DNA of 64,000 bases from Hemileia vastatrix (lineage: Eukaryota > Basidiomycota > Pucciniomycetes > Pucciniales > Zaghouaniaceae): the NCBI GenBank assembly GCA_030280995.1, contig JASXTE010000011.1, forward strand, positions 7,633,501 to 7,697,500, read 5' to 3'. Under the pieces are notes generated by a model. That model saw only the letters and a list, made by a program, of their open reading frames with translations, was not told where the DNA came from and made no database searches. Position 1 is the first letter of the stretch, and every line of letters begins with the position of its first letter. Below are positions 12,197-24,979 of the stretch, piece by piece. The position numbers were made by a program, and so were the translations under genes.

Positions 12197-14216
12197 ACTT
12201 TTTAGGAACTACAGGTACAGTAGGTTTTTTCTGCTTCTCCTGAAGTGTTTTTGAATTCTGAATTTTTACAGGTTCAATATTTTGTTTATAAGTGGAATAC
12301 CTTGATTCATACTTATGGTTTAATATTATTTCATTGAAAATATTAATAAAGTCAGAATATTCAGTAACATTTAATGTTCTAGCTACAACAATGTCTCTGA
12401 CAGATATAGGTAATTTATATATTATCTTATCTTTCCATAAGTTAAAATCCATATGAGGCTCAATGGCTTTTAATATTTTATTTAAATTCATTAAAGATAC
12501 TATAGGTTTGTCACCATTCAACGGATTATACATAGTCTTCTCATAAAGTCTCTGCTGAGTAAGCCTGAGTTTAGAACCTCCAAATTGTTTTTCAATAAGG
12601 TGTTTCCATTCAGCCCAAGAGTAATCTTTACCCTCACTCAATACAGCTTCAAACCATAATAAAGCAACATCCTTAAATAAAAAAATTAATTTTGATGTTA
12701 TTTCTTCATCTGGTAACTTATATGAGAATTTCAAGTTGTCAATTCTTTGAATAAAATGCTGCCAATCAGAGCTGGCATCCCCATCATAAGTTGGGTACTG
12801 ATCTATCTTAGGCCAGTTTTTCTGATTGGATCTTATCTCACTAATCTTAGGTAAATTCAACAACTCATTCACTTTTGATAAATGGTCTTGTATTTCCTCC
12901 TGCACGGATTTGTGACTTACATTTTTAGATTTGACACTACCACCAGATGGTTTTAATTGTGGTGATATAGGGAAGGAATGAGATTCACTTTTGCCAATGA
13001 AAGGATTATTATTATATTGATTATACTTATGATTATCCTGGTTCATTAGTAGATTGGCAGTTTCAATCTCAATTTTAGTTAATCTTTGTAGCAACTCAGA
13101 GACACTTTGATTTTTCTGGGCAAAAGATAACTTTGTTCTTGATTAATTTTTCAATAAATGTGTCTCATATAATTTTTCTAACTCACAGAATTTGTTTGAA
13201 AGTTCATTATATTTATTACTCAATGAATCATATTTAAGAGTTAGAGACAAATGTTCTTTCTCTAATTCTTTGTTACATGTTGCTAATTGAGAAATGTTTA
13301 ATGTCAAGGATGAAATTGTATCACTAGTGAGCTTAACTGTTTGTTCCTCACAATCAGTCATTCTATTCCACAATGCTGAAACAATTCTATGGACAGTTGG
13401 ATTATTGTTAAAATATTCCATGTCTTCCTTTTCAATTCTCTCACTCTCCTGTGAAATTCTCATCTCACTAGTAGGTGGTGGCAACTGAGGGCTAACTGTA
13501 TTATCATTATAAATAGTACTGTTATTGTGGACAAAAGACAAGTCAGGTGTATCTACTCTAAAACATAAATTTCTTAAATCCTCCTCTATTTTTTGTACAG
13601 ATTTAAAATCAATAGAATTACCTATATTGTAATTATCAGTATTATGTTCAATCTGAGAGGGTAATCTACTTACCATGGGATAGATGCCAGTCCTGATTTT
13701 TGGCGCTTTTTTCCTTTGTAAGGGTGATCTGAGGAAGTCAGATGAGGTGGTGGATCCCTGTTGCAACTGTGGCTGGTCCATTGTTGATGGAACCAGTCCC
13801 ATTTCCATTTGTCTACTAGGATTTTCTCCTGGGAGTGAGTTGACCCGCCTGGGGTAGGGGGTTGCTGACTTGGCTGACTGGGATGGCCTCCCTTTAACTC
13901 TGCCAATGCCTAATTCATCTGCTAAAACCCTACCTTGCAATTGTTTTTCAATTGCTCTACCTCTTTGAACATGAGTGATTTGGATTCTACCAACTTCAGA
14001 ACCTGTTTGGCCAGGTGGGACAGTTGATCCTGAAGAGGAGGAGACATCTTTTTTATAGTTATCTTTTTTAAGAGGGCGTCCTTTTCCTCTATACTCATGC
14101 TTTCTGCTTGGCGGTATTGTTGACCCTCCATGGTGATGTCCTGGAAAGTTTTTGTTAGCTTTAGACCTGGTATTATAAACAGGCTTTTCACTTACACTGT
14201 CCTGGGGAGCACTCAT
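12177..14216 (-). pseudogene. gag: E3 Gag (N-terminal region and capsid)
   Basis: Gag runs from a possible start at 14216 (MSAPQDSVSEKPVYNTRSK) or from the ATG at 13676, which is the start matching gag of the element at 44371. A coiled-coil-like part near 13300-13150 precedes an in-frame TAA at 13145-13143. The capsid continues in the same frame (SNQKNWPKIDQYPTYDGD, SSDWQHFIQRIDNLKFSYK, FGGSKLR, YNPLNGDKP, PISVRDIVVAR) to 12177. The single stop plus the downstream frameshift make it a pseudogene. The 13670-14131 segment also encodes an overlapping frame, listed separately. Confidence 0.88.
13670..14131 (-). pseudogene. E3 overlapping ORF-B ahead of gag (+1 frame)
   Basis: In the +1 frame relative to gag the minus strand encodes MEGQQYRQ, then SIEEKDALLKKITIKK, LQDQLSHL, VDKWKWDWFHQQW, SSDHPYKGKK and SIPW before TAA. 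The intact frame at 43928-44377 of another element carries the matching series MEGQ, SMEEKEKLLKQMSIKK, LQEQIHSL, SKWKWDWYAQ, SSSHPYRGK and RPW before TAA. Two in-frame stops near 13915-13922 break it here. Its TGG-TAA end overlaps the gag ATG (13676-13670 reads ATGGTAA). The function is unknown; it may be an N-terminal Gag segment or a separate small protein. Confidence 0.7.
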
Positions 14217-14729
14217 ATTGTTAAGAATGACATTATTTTATGTCTACAGAAAGGAAAACTCTATGGAATTAGTAGACAAAAGATATTAGCAATGTTATTA
14301 CTAATAAAAAAGCAATGGAGCTTACCCTGAATTTATATCTTTATTTATTTAAATAAATTATAAGAAAAATTTGAAAAAATCTGTTAAAAATATAATAATA
14401 AGTTCAACTAGACCTTTAGAAGGGTTAATAAGTAGCTTACCAAGCTTTAACCAAATACCAATTTAATTGGGTGTTATATTGGTTTCCAAATACCAAGTGA
14501 AATTGGGTTTATATTGGGTACAGTTACTACTGTAAATACCTAATTTTTATGATAAAAAATTAGTACAATTATTATAAGGGTTATTTTCCGCAATCAATGA
14601 GTTATAATGACCCACTAATATGCAGCAGACCCAAATATTTGGTTATTTTGAGCTGTACTAAGGTAAAAATCAAGTCCCAAGGCTTATAAATACTAAATAA
14701 TAAGTAAAATATAAGGAAAGACCCCCAAT
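14217..14729 (-). other. E3 leader and primer binding site
   Basis: Between the 5' LTR and gag lies a 513-bp AT-rich leader. Next to the LTR is the putative primer binding site, TGGGGGTCTTTCC on the minus strand. Around 14450-14530 the motifs ACCAA, AATTGGG and TATTGGGT recur and can pair, a plausible RNA packaging or dimerisation zone. No gene was found. Confidence 0.6.
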
Positions 14730-15904
14730 TGTCAGTATAGTCTAGTATATAAGTATGATATAATAGTGTTTATTTATGGTACTACTACTTATTGATAAAT
14801 GATTTAGTGATTAAACCTCAGGGGAAGACTAATAAAATAGTTATACTCAAATAAAACTCACAATACTTGGATTTAAATGTGTGCTAGTGGTGGAAAATAG
14901 ATGAATAAAATATAGTTATAGCTTATATAAAGATAAGATCAATTTATAATGGCTTTATAATATATTTCTAAATGCTAATAATTGTATAATAGTGTTTGTT
15001 TGAATTGTAGTAATTGAATGATGATAAATAACCGTCAAAATCCCTTCTTACTTATACCCAAATCCACTGGAGTGCACAGACCTTCAATCCAGATGATGTC
15101 ACTGCTATCCCAGGTAATTACAGCACTGTGAGGGCCCATCACCTCCCCATGGCGTCCACTTCAAGCAGATTCAACACCCAGACCCCCAGTAAGGACCCTC
15201 CATCACTATTAATGATAACACAGATCTATACCACAAATAGAAAATCCAGATAAAAGCGGATACCATAAAGAAACAGGTAAAATAAACAATCAAAAAGAGA
15301 TTTAATGAAACCAAAAGCATATAAAGGAAACAAATAAAATTTCCAAGCCCCCAATAATATCTTCAAGCATCCACATTAACCCAGAAATGTCCTTCCAACC
15401 CATAAATCCGTGAATAACCATCCAAGGAAGTAATTTAAGTTGTCCAAACTGGGTGTATGCGCCTGATATAGGTGTCTATGCTTATGTAGGCGTTTTGAGT
15501 CCACTGATTTCGTCCATATGACCTAAAATAAGCAGAAAAACAAAGGTTATAGGCTATTAAGGGGCTAAAACCCACTTATATACCTAAATATACATAATAT
15601 ACTGCATATTTCACTGAATATGAGATTTATGTATACATATAAGCTTATGTATGTCAATAATTACTTCATCTCACTTAAGATGAGTATATTCTGACTCCAT
15701 TAACACCTTAATAAGTATTATTAGGCTATGGATAAGCTATTTAAACTACTAAAATTTATATAATAGAATAATAATTATATATATATATAATATAATAATA
15801 TATATTATTTTTAACCTTATTTTTAAGATATAAGCTTAATTTACTTAAGGTTATCTTATTTTAAGCATAAGAAATACTCAGTCCTAGGGATATCTAGGCT
15901 GAAA
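14730..15904 (-). repeat. 5' LTR of E3
   Basis: This is the partner of 7030-8232. It begins TGTCAGTATAG in the plus view and should end TGACA, but reads TGAAA at 15900-15904, a single C-to-A change. The target duplication AATAC follows immediately. Confidence 0.92.
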
Positions 15905-15909
15905 AATAC

Positions 15910-16421
15910 CTAGTTTATAAATTAATTATACAATTTTAACTAATTAAATAAGTTAAAATAAGTAAAGATATAATTCTATTGTGCTCTCATTTTTTTTTCT
16001 TCTTTGAATGCATTCTCATGACAGCTGAAAATAAAACTAAAAATATTAAATATTAAACTAAATATTTTTATTTTTACTTTGACATTTACAGAAATTTAAA
16101 ATAAATAAAATAAAATGGACATGTACAGATAAATACTGTATATGGGTGCATTCTTTAAAGAACAACTTTAAATATTTGAATTTTTTATCTGTGAAATTTT
16201 TCTTTTTCTGATACTCATGTATTTAGAATTTTGGTTACATAGCTTCTCTCCTTTTACCTATATAAGGCCTCTCAATCTGAATTTTTTCTTTCATTCCATT
16301 CTTACTTTACAAATTTATTATATACAAACAAATCACATCCTTTACTAATGTTACTAACTTAGTATTTATATCTGGGTACTTCTAAGCTTTTAAAGTAATA
16401 ATTATTATAATTTTTTACATT
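15910..16421 (+). repeat. Continuation of the E2 LTR, very AT-rich
   Basis: The sequence resumes after the E3 target duplication and must be the rest of the LTR begun at 6940. Its end could not be located: no clear TGACA followed by a primer-site-like TGGGG was found. No coding signal is visible. Confidence 0.5.
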
Positions 16422-17756
16422 CTATTGAGTATTTAAATATAAAGAAAAAATATGTACTTCTTTTTTAAATCTTGAGTTTTCCTCACCTTTCATTGCCGTT
16501 GGACTTCCATAAAATCTTCTAGACCAAAAGTAAACCTTGACAGAAGGAGTCACCTTGAAAAACTGATAATTAGGACAGAAAGATAACCTGGATAGGAAAA
16601 TAGAGAATGGAGGAAAAGGATAGTGGCAAAAATGTGCCCAAGGACACCAGTAGGCAGTTGGAATTGATGGAATTTTCAGGTCCACCATGACCTAAAACTA
16701 GAATAAACTATAGGGATGGGGTCCTCCATGGCCTTATACTAGCAAAATATCAATCATTGGTCCCCCATGACCTCAAACTGACAATTTACTTTCTCTTTGG
16801 TCCACCAAGACTTTAAACTGGCAATTCAATCATTATATAGACAATTTATGTGGGTTTTTTCAAAGGGTAGCCCACCAAGGCCATAAACTGGAATTAAATT
16901 CAAAATTTGGTTTTCAAGTATTTTAGAAGGAAATTTCAATCTAGAAGGGTTCTCAATATAGTCATTTTTAATTTATCAATGGTTCATCAGTACTCATACT
17001 GGTACTCACTCATTTGGACAACTCAGTCATTGATGTAAACAGTGAAACTAACTTTAGGGAATGAAGATTTCATTAAATGGATTTAATAGAATTAAAAAAA
17101 GATGGGCATTTTAAAGGTTATTGATGGAGATTCTTAAAAAGCTGAAAATAAAGGTGCCAAGAAATTCTGGTAAAATTATGAATTCTGATAAAATTTAGGA
17201 GTAATTTTAAAGGGTTCAAAATTTATTTGAATTTTGTGATGCTTAATCATAGAAGATGGATAGGACTTGGATTTAGTGGGTCTCTTTGGTAGACTATTCA
17301 GGTGAAGCTTGGAGGACCTTATGATGAGAATGAAATTGTAGTATTCAGCTCAGGGGGAAACTAATGGGAATGGAATCAAAAGTATTTAGCCCATTAGGGA
17401 GGCCCACTCTCTCATGCTGTGAAAGAAAGTAGAGACTCAAAGAGGGGAGTCTGAAGGGATTCAAACCTTGCACTTAGTAGTGGAATTATGACAGTACAAA
17501 TACAGTTTATTAAAAGTTTATTTCAAATATGACAATTAAAAGACAATTAAAAGAATTAAATCAACAAGACAACAACATTTATCAGCACCCAGAATGAATA
17601 AAGTATTAAATTTTAAAGAAGAGAAGACAATTAAAATAAAAAATCTCTTTGAAATCTTTTAACATCAATATCAAAGCTTTGCATTAAAAGATGAAAATAT
17701 GGTCAAACAATTATGAAAATTTAAAGAATGGGACATTCTTCATTAAAGGGAGGATG
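16422..17756. repeat. Interspersed repeat with degenerate CCACCAAGACCTTAAACTGG motifs
   Basis: Between 16680 and 16900 the motif GGTCC(A/C)CCA(A/T)GACC followed by TAAACT recurs about five times at irregular 40-70 bp spacing. A block rich in CTCAG, GGAGGCCCACTCTC and GGGATTCAAACC follows near 17350-17470. A related arrangement is at 25775-26340. An 88-codon minus-strand frame (16688-16422) resembles nothing I know and is probably not a gene. The segment ends with AAAGGGAGGATG before TGTCAG at 17757, which looks like a polypurine tract and LTR start. Confidence 0.45.
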
Positions 17757-19172
17757 TGTCAGTCTAAAGTCTAGTATTGAACTAAGTTTGTTAAAAAAGA
17801 GGACTTAAGGGGTTGATTATTGGGATTGGAAAAGCCAATCTAATTTTATAATGGTTTATATTTAAAGGAATGAGTATTTAAAAGGGTTAAAAAGGGTTAA
17901 TTTTATAAGTCAAGATTAAATGATTAATTAACAGTCAGAAAATGCAAGTATAGTTGTAAACGTTTATGGAAATGAAATTCAGGAGTCTCAAGAACCTTTA
18001 AAAAATTTCAGGGAATTTTTAGTATTTTTCTTCTATTTTTAATTATTTTATAAATGGTTTTGGATTATTTTTTCCTTTTCATAATTTACTTATCTTTAAT
18101 TATTTTTTACTATATGAATAGGGCTGTTCAGACTATAAAAATTGTATTTAATTATAAAAGAGAAGTATCCCTATCATCTGTAATTTTTTTGGATTTTTCA
18201 TTTGTGGTTTAAGGTTCTAGTTGAGTCCAGAAGTCCAGACAAGCTCTGGGATGCTCTACGTGGGAAAAAGGAAGCATGTCACATACTATGCATATAATTC
18301 CTGTAGACTCATAATTAGATGAGGATCTTATACAGACATCTTGACTTACAACAAAATCAATTAACAACAACATCATATATTAACAATCATCATTATTATT
18401 TTACATAATAAATTGTAAAATTGTAATACCCTTATAAATATAACAGTTTTACTTAAAATTTTATAACTTTCACTCAGCATCTCATAAATATTAACTTATA
18501 GGGTATCAATGTAACAGTATCTAAATCAGGGACATGATTATAACAGCTAAATACAATAAAAATAAAATCTTCATAAAAATATATTATTCAATCATTTAAA
18601 TATCTTTTCTGAATACAGCTTCACTGTTGTATTTCTTTCCCTCTTTACAAAGAACACAGATTCTACATCTCAATTCTGTTTATAGAAAATATTTTATTGT
18701 TCATGTTATTTCAAGTAAAGTTTTTAGTTTAGTAAATTTTGAACTCTTTATTAACTTAAAGGGAAAGGTTTTTCTTTAGTTTCTCCAATTCCCTTGAATT
18801 CTGCTTACATCAAGGCAACTGTAAGAGTTTTTCTAAATAGTGGACTATAAATATGTTCTGTTGCACCTATCTTAAGTTGAATACTGTACCATCACTTGAA
18901 ACTACTTCCTAAACCTATACTATGCCTTCAGCTCTAGCCATGATTTCCTCAATTACATATTATTCTTTTGTCCTATAGTCTAATATGCACTTCTCTCTAT
19001 CTTCTACTTTCATGGAATGTATATACATATTTCACTAAAAAAATTGAGTGGGGAGAGTCTAATTTTCCTGTGCTCTGAAGACCCCTTTTTTTTGTGCTTT
19101 GGTAACCATCCTTCATGGAGACCCCTTTGTTTCACTTGCTGCAAACTGAGACAATTTCTGCATTACTGAAAG
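17757..19172 (+). repeat. AT-rich LTR-like segment leading into a Gypsy pol
   Basis: TGTCAGTCTAAAG follows a purine-rich AAAGGGAGGATG, so an LTR probably starts here. Its end is not clear. A stretch near 18790-18830 (GCTTACATCAAGGCAACTGT) is repeated in similar form at about 54508, in the leader of another LTR element, so both belong to element leaders or LTR ends. No gene was found. Confidence 0.4.
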
Positions 19173-20232
19173 ATGTGTACCAAACCACTACCAGCTGAAT
19201 TAAATCCACATTTGAAGAAGCCAAAATTTTCAAGAGACCCTTATGAATTTTCTTTATTCAATAATCCACCTGAATTTTCTGAAACATCAAAAATCACTTT
19301 GGAAAGAAATGGTGTTGCAAATTTTGGACCTGAAGATTGGCTCTCAGGTGAAGAGAAGAAGTTTTTTCTGGATGTGATGGTAAAAAAGGAGAAGGCCATT
19401 TCATTTGTGGAAGAAGAGATAGGTGTGTTAAATCCATCTTTTTATGAGCCTTACATTATTCCTGTTGTATATCACAAAACTTGGAAGCAAAGGCCAATTC
19501 TGATTCCTGCAGCCTTAAAAGAAGACTATATTGAACTCATTAGAGAACGTATTTAAACTGAATTATATGAAAATTCTTCATCAATTTATTCAAGCACATG
19601 GCTTGTATTCTTAAAGATAAAACCCCTTAATATGCAGGTATATTTACTGATTATGGTGGAATTAAAGGTCCTTTGACAGATTATGGCAAGGAAATGTTAG
19701 ATGAGAATCCAGGGATTAGACAATTTATCTTGGAGTATGCTGTTGCTTTGGAAAGGATATTTTTTAGGATTGAAGAAGCTGGGTTTACTATTTATGGTCA
19801 AAATTCACTTGTTTTGTGCCAGCTTTGTAAATTCTTTTTTATGTGGTGTATAGATAAGGTAGAATTATTTCAAAAAAAGAAGGTTAATAAAATTCAGTCC
19901 TGCCCAAGACCCAAAAATACTACTGAATTTGTAAGACTTTTAAGGGTATGTTTTTATGTTAGAATGTTCAACAAGGACTTTGCTTTATTGGTAAATCCTT
20001 TTAGAATATTTACTAGGAAAGATCCTTATTAGGATTAGGATGAAGAGTTTGAAGAATTTCATGTGAAGTTGAAGAAGGTGTCTGGTGAAGATATAGTGTT
20101 ACAACAGGGTATGAATGTATTGTATTTTTGAGGGTCGAATTAAGATATTCACAGCCAAAATTGAAGCTGTGTGGTGTGAAAAAAATTTTAAAGAAGCTTC
20201 AAAATATTTTATGGGGCCAACATTATGGCTTT
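19173..20232 (+). pseudogene. Second Gypsy lineage: reverse transcriptase fragment
   Basis: The frame 19173-19556 encodes a Pol linker and RT N-terminus typical of basidiomycete Gypsy elements (FGPEDWLSGEEKKFF, VKKEKAISFVEEEIG, PYIIPVVYHKTWKQRPI). After a stop, 19673-20032 carries the end of the palm and the RT connection (LRVCFYVRMFNKDFALLVNPF). The central palm with the DD box is missing, so there has been an internal deletion. Beyond 20032 the RNase H start can still be followed in broken frames up to the LTR inserted at 20233. This lineage is clearly different from E1-E4. Confidence 0.75.
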
Positions 20233-21726
20233 TGTCAGGCTGTGGTCAAGTATAAAGATGTGAACTAGCTTGAATATTCAGTTGTCTAGAAGATTCTAAT
20301 GGTCTTATATGAATACTGTAGTACAAATCTAATAAGTATTAAAATATAACTCAATATAAGGGTCTCAGTAATTCTAATCTCACTAATTATATATGGCTTA
20401 CAATCTTTATAGTTGGTAGAAAAATAGATTTAATAATTCAGATACTATTCAAAGACTTTATAAGTACTATTGATATGTATTGTAATTGTATTGGTTATAT
20501 GTTTTAATTGTAATGATAAAGAATGAAGAAAATAAAACCAAAAACATCCTCCTTTTATACACAATTACTTCCCCAATGACCCATATAATTTACCAGCTCA
20601 ATACACAGTTAATGACTCCTCATTCTAGTCAATAGACATGTTCAGAACCAAAAAGAGTGACTATTAACATAATTAGAAGGATATCATCTGCTAAAATCCT
20701 GTAGTAATAGAGATAATCCATCAAAAATAAAGAATAAGCAAAAATAAGAGTATATGCATATTATACATTAATATAAAATTACAAAAAGGGAAAATTAAGA
20801 CCTATTAATACTTAATAATAAGGGGGATTAACTGTAGAAATGTTGGGGCTAATCATGACATTATACTACGTGAAATCCCCATTCAAAAATAACCAAAATT
20901 GACTGAGAAACCACCAAAAAACCCAAAAAATGGTGTGGGATGTGGGGTAACTACATGCAGTCCTTGGCAGGCGCTTGCACAGGTAAATCCTTGACTAATT
21001 TAGACAAATTTAAGCGTGGTAGTGAATGAAAGCACCAAGAATGAGGTTATTAATGAAATTAGTGGATATAAGGAGGGTCAATGCATTAATAATTAAGCTA
21101 GGACACTAAATAAGCGCCTGTTGCCTATTTTAGTGTGTTTCCTCACAGTGGACGTAGAATGTGGGGTAATTATAGTGTGAAAATGCTAACTTTGCTAAAA
21201 ATGAAGCTATTCACACAGGAATAATGCAGGCAGTATGTGGCCAGTACACAGAAGCCATTTCTGGCATAAAAAACACCAAATTTGAAAAGTGTTATTTTTA
21301 TGCATTTGAGTAGCCAAATAAATAGCCCTAATTAAGACAAATTGATCTGTCAAAGCGAATTTTTAATATTATTAAAGTTATAGCGCATATAATCAACTTT
21401 TAAGTGATTTAAAGCGCATTTCTTGTTTTTTGCATTAAACAATGAAAATAACAGCTTTAAGTGTACTTAAAAGTTATGTAGCCTTATATTTAAGGCTCTT
21501 AATATTACCCTAACATATTCCAACTTAATATTAAGTACATACGACTTATAAAAGGTGGATATATGCGTGTATATAAGGTGTTATAATGGCATATTTTGTA
21601 TATTATCATAATTTTACTTTTGTATACTATTTGTGTACTCTAATTTATTGCTCCCATGTATAGTCAATGTTTTTAAAATAACTTATAAGTACTTTCTACT
21701 CAATCCTGGGAATATCCAGGCTGACA
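20233..21726 (-). mobile_element. Solo LTR (inverted) inside an RNase H relic
   Basis: The 1.49-kb segment begins TGTCAGGCTG and ends CCAGGCTGACA. Its reverse complement resembles the 1.5-kb LTRs at 41671, 47245 and 49636, including the TATAAAAGG promoter motif (reverse complement near 20552). The flanking 5-mers GCTTT and GTTTT differ by one base, so the target duplication is slightly eroded. It separates the GVKKIL part of an RNase H from its VDAKSL part, so the LTR landed in that gene. It is more diverged than the other copies and therefore older. Confidence 0.85.
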
Positions 21727-22090
21727 GTTTTCAAGTGGATGCTAAATCTTTAATTAAAATTAGTAATTCTTCTAGTTTACCAAATGCACCCATGACTAAA
21801 TGGGTAGGTTTTATTAAAACAATTTCATTTAATTTAGTGCAAAAGCCTGGAAAAACTTTTACTATTCCAGATGGATTTTCAAGAAGACCACCCACAGAGA
21901 AAAATTCTGATTCAGAAGAATTTGATGAAGACATACCTGCTATAGATGCCAGCACAAAGATGCTCAACACTTTCCTTACCTCCCCCATCAGGTTAAAATG
22001 GCTGGTTTTATTTATGTAAATAATGAGGATAAATGTGTGCATAAATTGTTTAAATAGTTAATGATTATGTATAATTAGGTAAAAAAGAGG
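21727..22090 (+). pseudogene. Second Gypsy lineage: RNase H C-terminus
   Basis: Directly after the solo LTR the frame reads VDAKSLIKI, LPNAPMTKWVGFI, LVQKPGKTFTIPDGFSRRP, the usual end of a Gypsy RNase H, where the aspartate in VDAK is the third catalytic acid. An acidic linker (SDSEEFDEDIP) follows. It continues the reading interrupted at 20232. Confidence 0.8.
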
Positions 22091-22146
22091 TTGGAAATTT
22101 AGAGGTTTTTTATTATGAAGGTGTAATTGTGTGAGACAGTACTGGA

Positions 22147-23680
22147 TTGGAAAACAGTGTATATGTTGGGGAATTAAATATGGTTAAAAAGATGTTGGAA
22201 GAATGTGAAAATTGGTTTAAAAGGAGGTTTGAAAATAGTAATTTTTTAAAAGGAAATTTGGTTAAAGAGAGGTTGGGTGGTTTTAAAGCAGGTGTTAAAA
22301 ATTTTTATAAACTCAGGCAGAAAGAATATTGTATGATACTTTTAGCTCATTTTTCTGTAGATTATTTAGGTGATAAGAAGTGGCCATTGATGTTGCTTTA
22401 ATGGAATTTAAATTTGAATTCTGGGTTCATACTGGGTTTTATTATTTTTTGTGAGATATTACTAAAGCTGGAAAGGCTGGATGATTGTGGTGATGATTAT
22501 TGGGTGGCTATCAAAAGGAAGTCTCCAAGTTTTATTTGTCTGGTAGAAGCTTGATAAAGAGGAGGTATCCAAATACTCATGTTATTTTTACTCAAAGAAG
22601 AGGGAAAAAGCTGGTATTAATATCACTACATGAAGGTCTTGATAATAGATGCATCAGTGAAGCTTATAAAATAGGTTCTGATAGATGTTAAGGCCTGGTA
22701 TGAAGATGCCTGTTAAAGGTTTGGTACAGTCATGTAATTAATGTCAAAGGATAATTTATTTAAGGACAAAAAAACTTGAACATGTGGCCAGTGAAAACAC
22801 TATTTTTGGATGGGTCAGTTTAGATGCTGTTCATATTAAAGAAGTTATATATTAATATTCAATTTTGGCCAGAGAAGATCTATCTATATGGGTTGAGGAG
22901 GCACCTCTTATTAATTTTAACTCCAAAAATGTGGCATATTTTATGATGAAGGATTGGATGCACAGATATGGTGTGAAAAAATTGGTAACTGTGGATGGAT
23001 GTCCTGAATATGGGGCAGAATTTAGGGAAGCTATATCAAGAGTTGAATCAAAGGTTAGGGTAACAACCCAATAATATCCTGAAGCTGAAGGAATGGTAAA
23101 AGCAAGGAAGCAAGCTATTAAAGAAGCTTTGGTTAAAATGTGTGAGACAAGGTCTGAAAAATGGAGGCACTATATACCATTAGTTTTGTTTGCTGACAGA
23201 AACACTTACAAAATGAAAATTTGGTATTCATATTACAAAGTATTTTTTGGTCAAAAATCAGTTTTACCAGTTAATCTAGAAGATGAATTTTGTCTTGGAG
23301 TTGATTGGGACAACATCCAAACTACTGAAGATTTGCTTTGTGCTAGGATGATTAAGTTAGAGAAGAAAGAGGAGTACTTAGAGAAGGCATATTCTAGAAT
23401 GATTAATATTCAAAATAATTCTGTCAGATGTTGGGGTAAGAGGTTGTTTGGTAAATTAAGGAAACCTTTGAAATCTGGAGACATGGTGTTTGTGTATAAT
23501 AGGTGTTTGGAGAGTCAATGGGAAAATATGTTTTCTGATAGGTGGAATGGACCATAAAAAGTTAAAGAGAAAGTATCTAGTGTTTCATATATTTTAGAGG
23601 GGTTGAACAGTATTGTGTTGAAGAAGTTTAACTCTGAAATGAAGATAAACTACCTACTAAGGTTTCTTAATTCAACTGTT
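22147..23680 (+). pseudogene. Second Gypsy lineage: integrase, broken frames
   Basis: The pieces appear in order. 22147-22401 is a linker (GELNMVKKMLEECENWFKRR). 22500-22760 holds the zinc domain region (HEGLDNRCISEAY and CNxCQ). 22780-23074 is the core start (WVSLDAVHI, DYL-like break, VTVDGCPEYGAEF), and 23093-23557 is the remainder (EGMVKARKQAIKEALVKM, KWRHYIPLVLFADR, FGQKSVLPVNLE, LKSGDMVFVYN). The probable DDE acids are the D of LDAVHI, the D of TVDG and the E of EAEGM. Several stops (22400, 22690, 22852, 23074, 23557) show it is dead. Confidence 0.78.
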
Positions 23681-24979
23681 TATTTTAAATGTCAAAATAT
23701 TTTTTATGGTGAAGATTGGTGATGGAGTTATTTTATTTTGTTAGGAGTGTTCAGGGGGGAGCCTTCTAGATTTAATATTTATAAAGTTTGGGGGTAATTG
23801 ATGGGATAGATTCTCTATAAAAAATAACCCACAATATTTGTTTCCATTTTGTTTCTGTTTCTAGTGGAGTTCTGGCTTTACTCCTGTCATATAGGTAGTC
23901 CTCTATTATTATAAACTAGAAAATTATCATATCAGACCAAATACTATTCATTCAAAACTAGGATTCAAGATATTTTTAATAATTTTATGATTTGGTTTTT
24001 TATTTTATTTTATCTCATTTTGTTTAATTTTTTTAAATATATATTAATTGATTATTCAGGTATAATTATCACTATTGATCTCCAATTATTCTTACAAATT
24101 AGAGGGAGCCCACCCATTTATCATCTTTCATATTTATTTAGTTTTGTGTTTTCATTATTTAAAAAAAAAAAAATTATTCTAAATTTCATATCTTGTGTAT
24201 CCCAAATCAAGGTGCACTTGGATATGGGTATGATTTCAGTGATAAAGCTCATAAAAATCTGGGGGGCATCTTATAAATATATTTTATTTTAAATATTATA
24301 ATTTTCATTAACACATTTAATTTTCTTATTTTATTTGAATTTTTTATATGACACCTAATAAAATGATAGAATAATAAAATTATAATAATTATAATAATAA
24401 TAATAAATGATTAGTTTTAAGAAGTAGTTTTAGTTATAATTTATTTTATTTTTCAAGTTTTTATTCAGTTCAGCTAAAAAATTGAAGAAAGAAGAAAATA
24501 TATATCATGGAATTTTATCCTTTAAAGAGGAGGCTAAATTTGAATACTGTTTTAGATGAAGTTCATGAAAAAAAAAATTCAAAAATAGTTTGACAGTCAT
24601 TTTGGGTTTTGAGCCAATTGGAAATCTTATTTTGATCTTCTGAAAAAAAAATTTGAAAGTGACTTCCTGATAATCTCTTTAAGAGACAGATCTGTAATAA
24701 GTAGCAATGTTGTTTAGTGCAGGATATTAACTTCTACAAATTTGGTGGAAAGTGATAACAGGTGATTGTGGTACCATTTTTGGTAACTGATAGGATGATT
24801 TTAAAATATTAGAGCAAGAGAGTCATAAAGAAAAATTAATTTCCACAAGATAAAGAAGGATAAGTAATATTAACAAAGTTAATAAAGAAATACCATACCA
24901 GATTCAACACTTTCAAAATTAAAACTAATAAGCTGACTGGGAAGAAATTTTTCTTTTAGAAAGTAGAAGTAGGGTTTTT
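23681..24979. other. AT-rich, no gene seen
   Basis: A purine-rich CAGGGGGGAGCC at about 23751 may be the polypurine tract of the preceding element, but no LTR can be delimited. The rest is poly-A/T-rich sequence with no supported coding frame, RNA gene or repeat. Confidence 0.5.

Larger units (their letters stand above)
7030..15904 (-). mobile_element. E3: full-length Ty3/Gypsy chromovirus
   Basis: The element is complete from LTR to LTR on the minus strand, with the 5-bp target duplication AATAC at 7025-7029 and 15905-15909. In minus-strand order it has 5' LTR (15904-14730), a putative primer binding site next to it (TGGGGGTCTTTCC after two bases), a leader with repeated CCAAATACCA/AATTGG motifs, gag, protease-RT, RNase H, integrase, chromodomain, polypurine tract (AAGGGGTGAGGAAG) and 3' LTR (8232-7030). 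The coding region carries several stops and frameshifts, so it is no longer autonomous, although the structure is otherwise whole. Confidence 0.95.

Noticed and set aside
16422..16688. 88-codon minus-strand frame as a gene
   Set aside because: No recognisable motif, embedded in repeat DNA, and no supporting splice or homolog signal.
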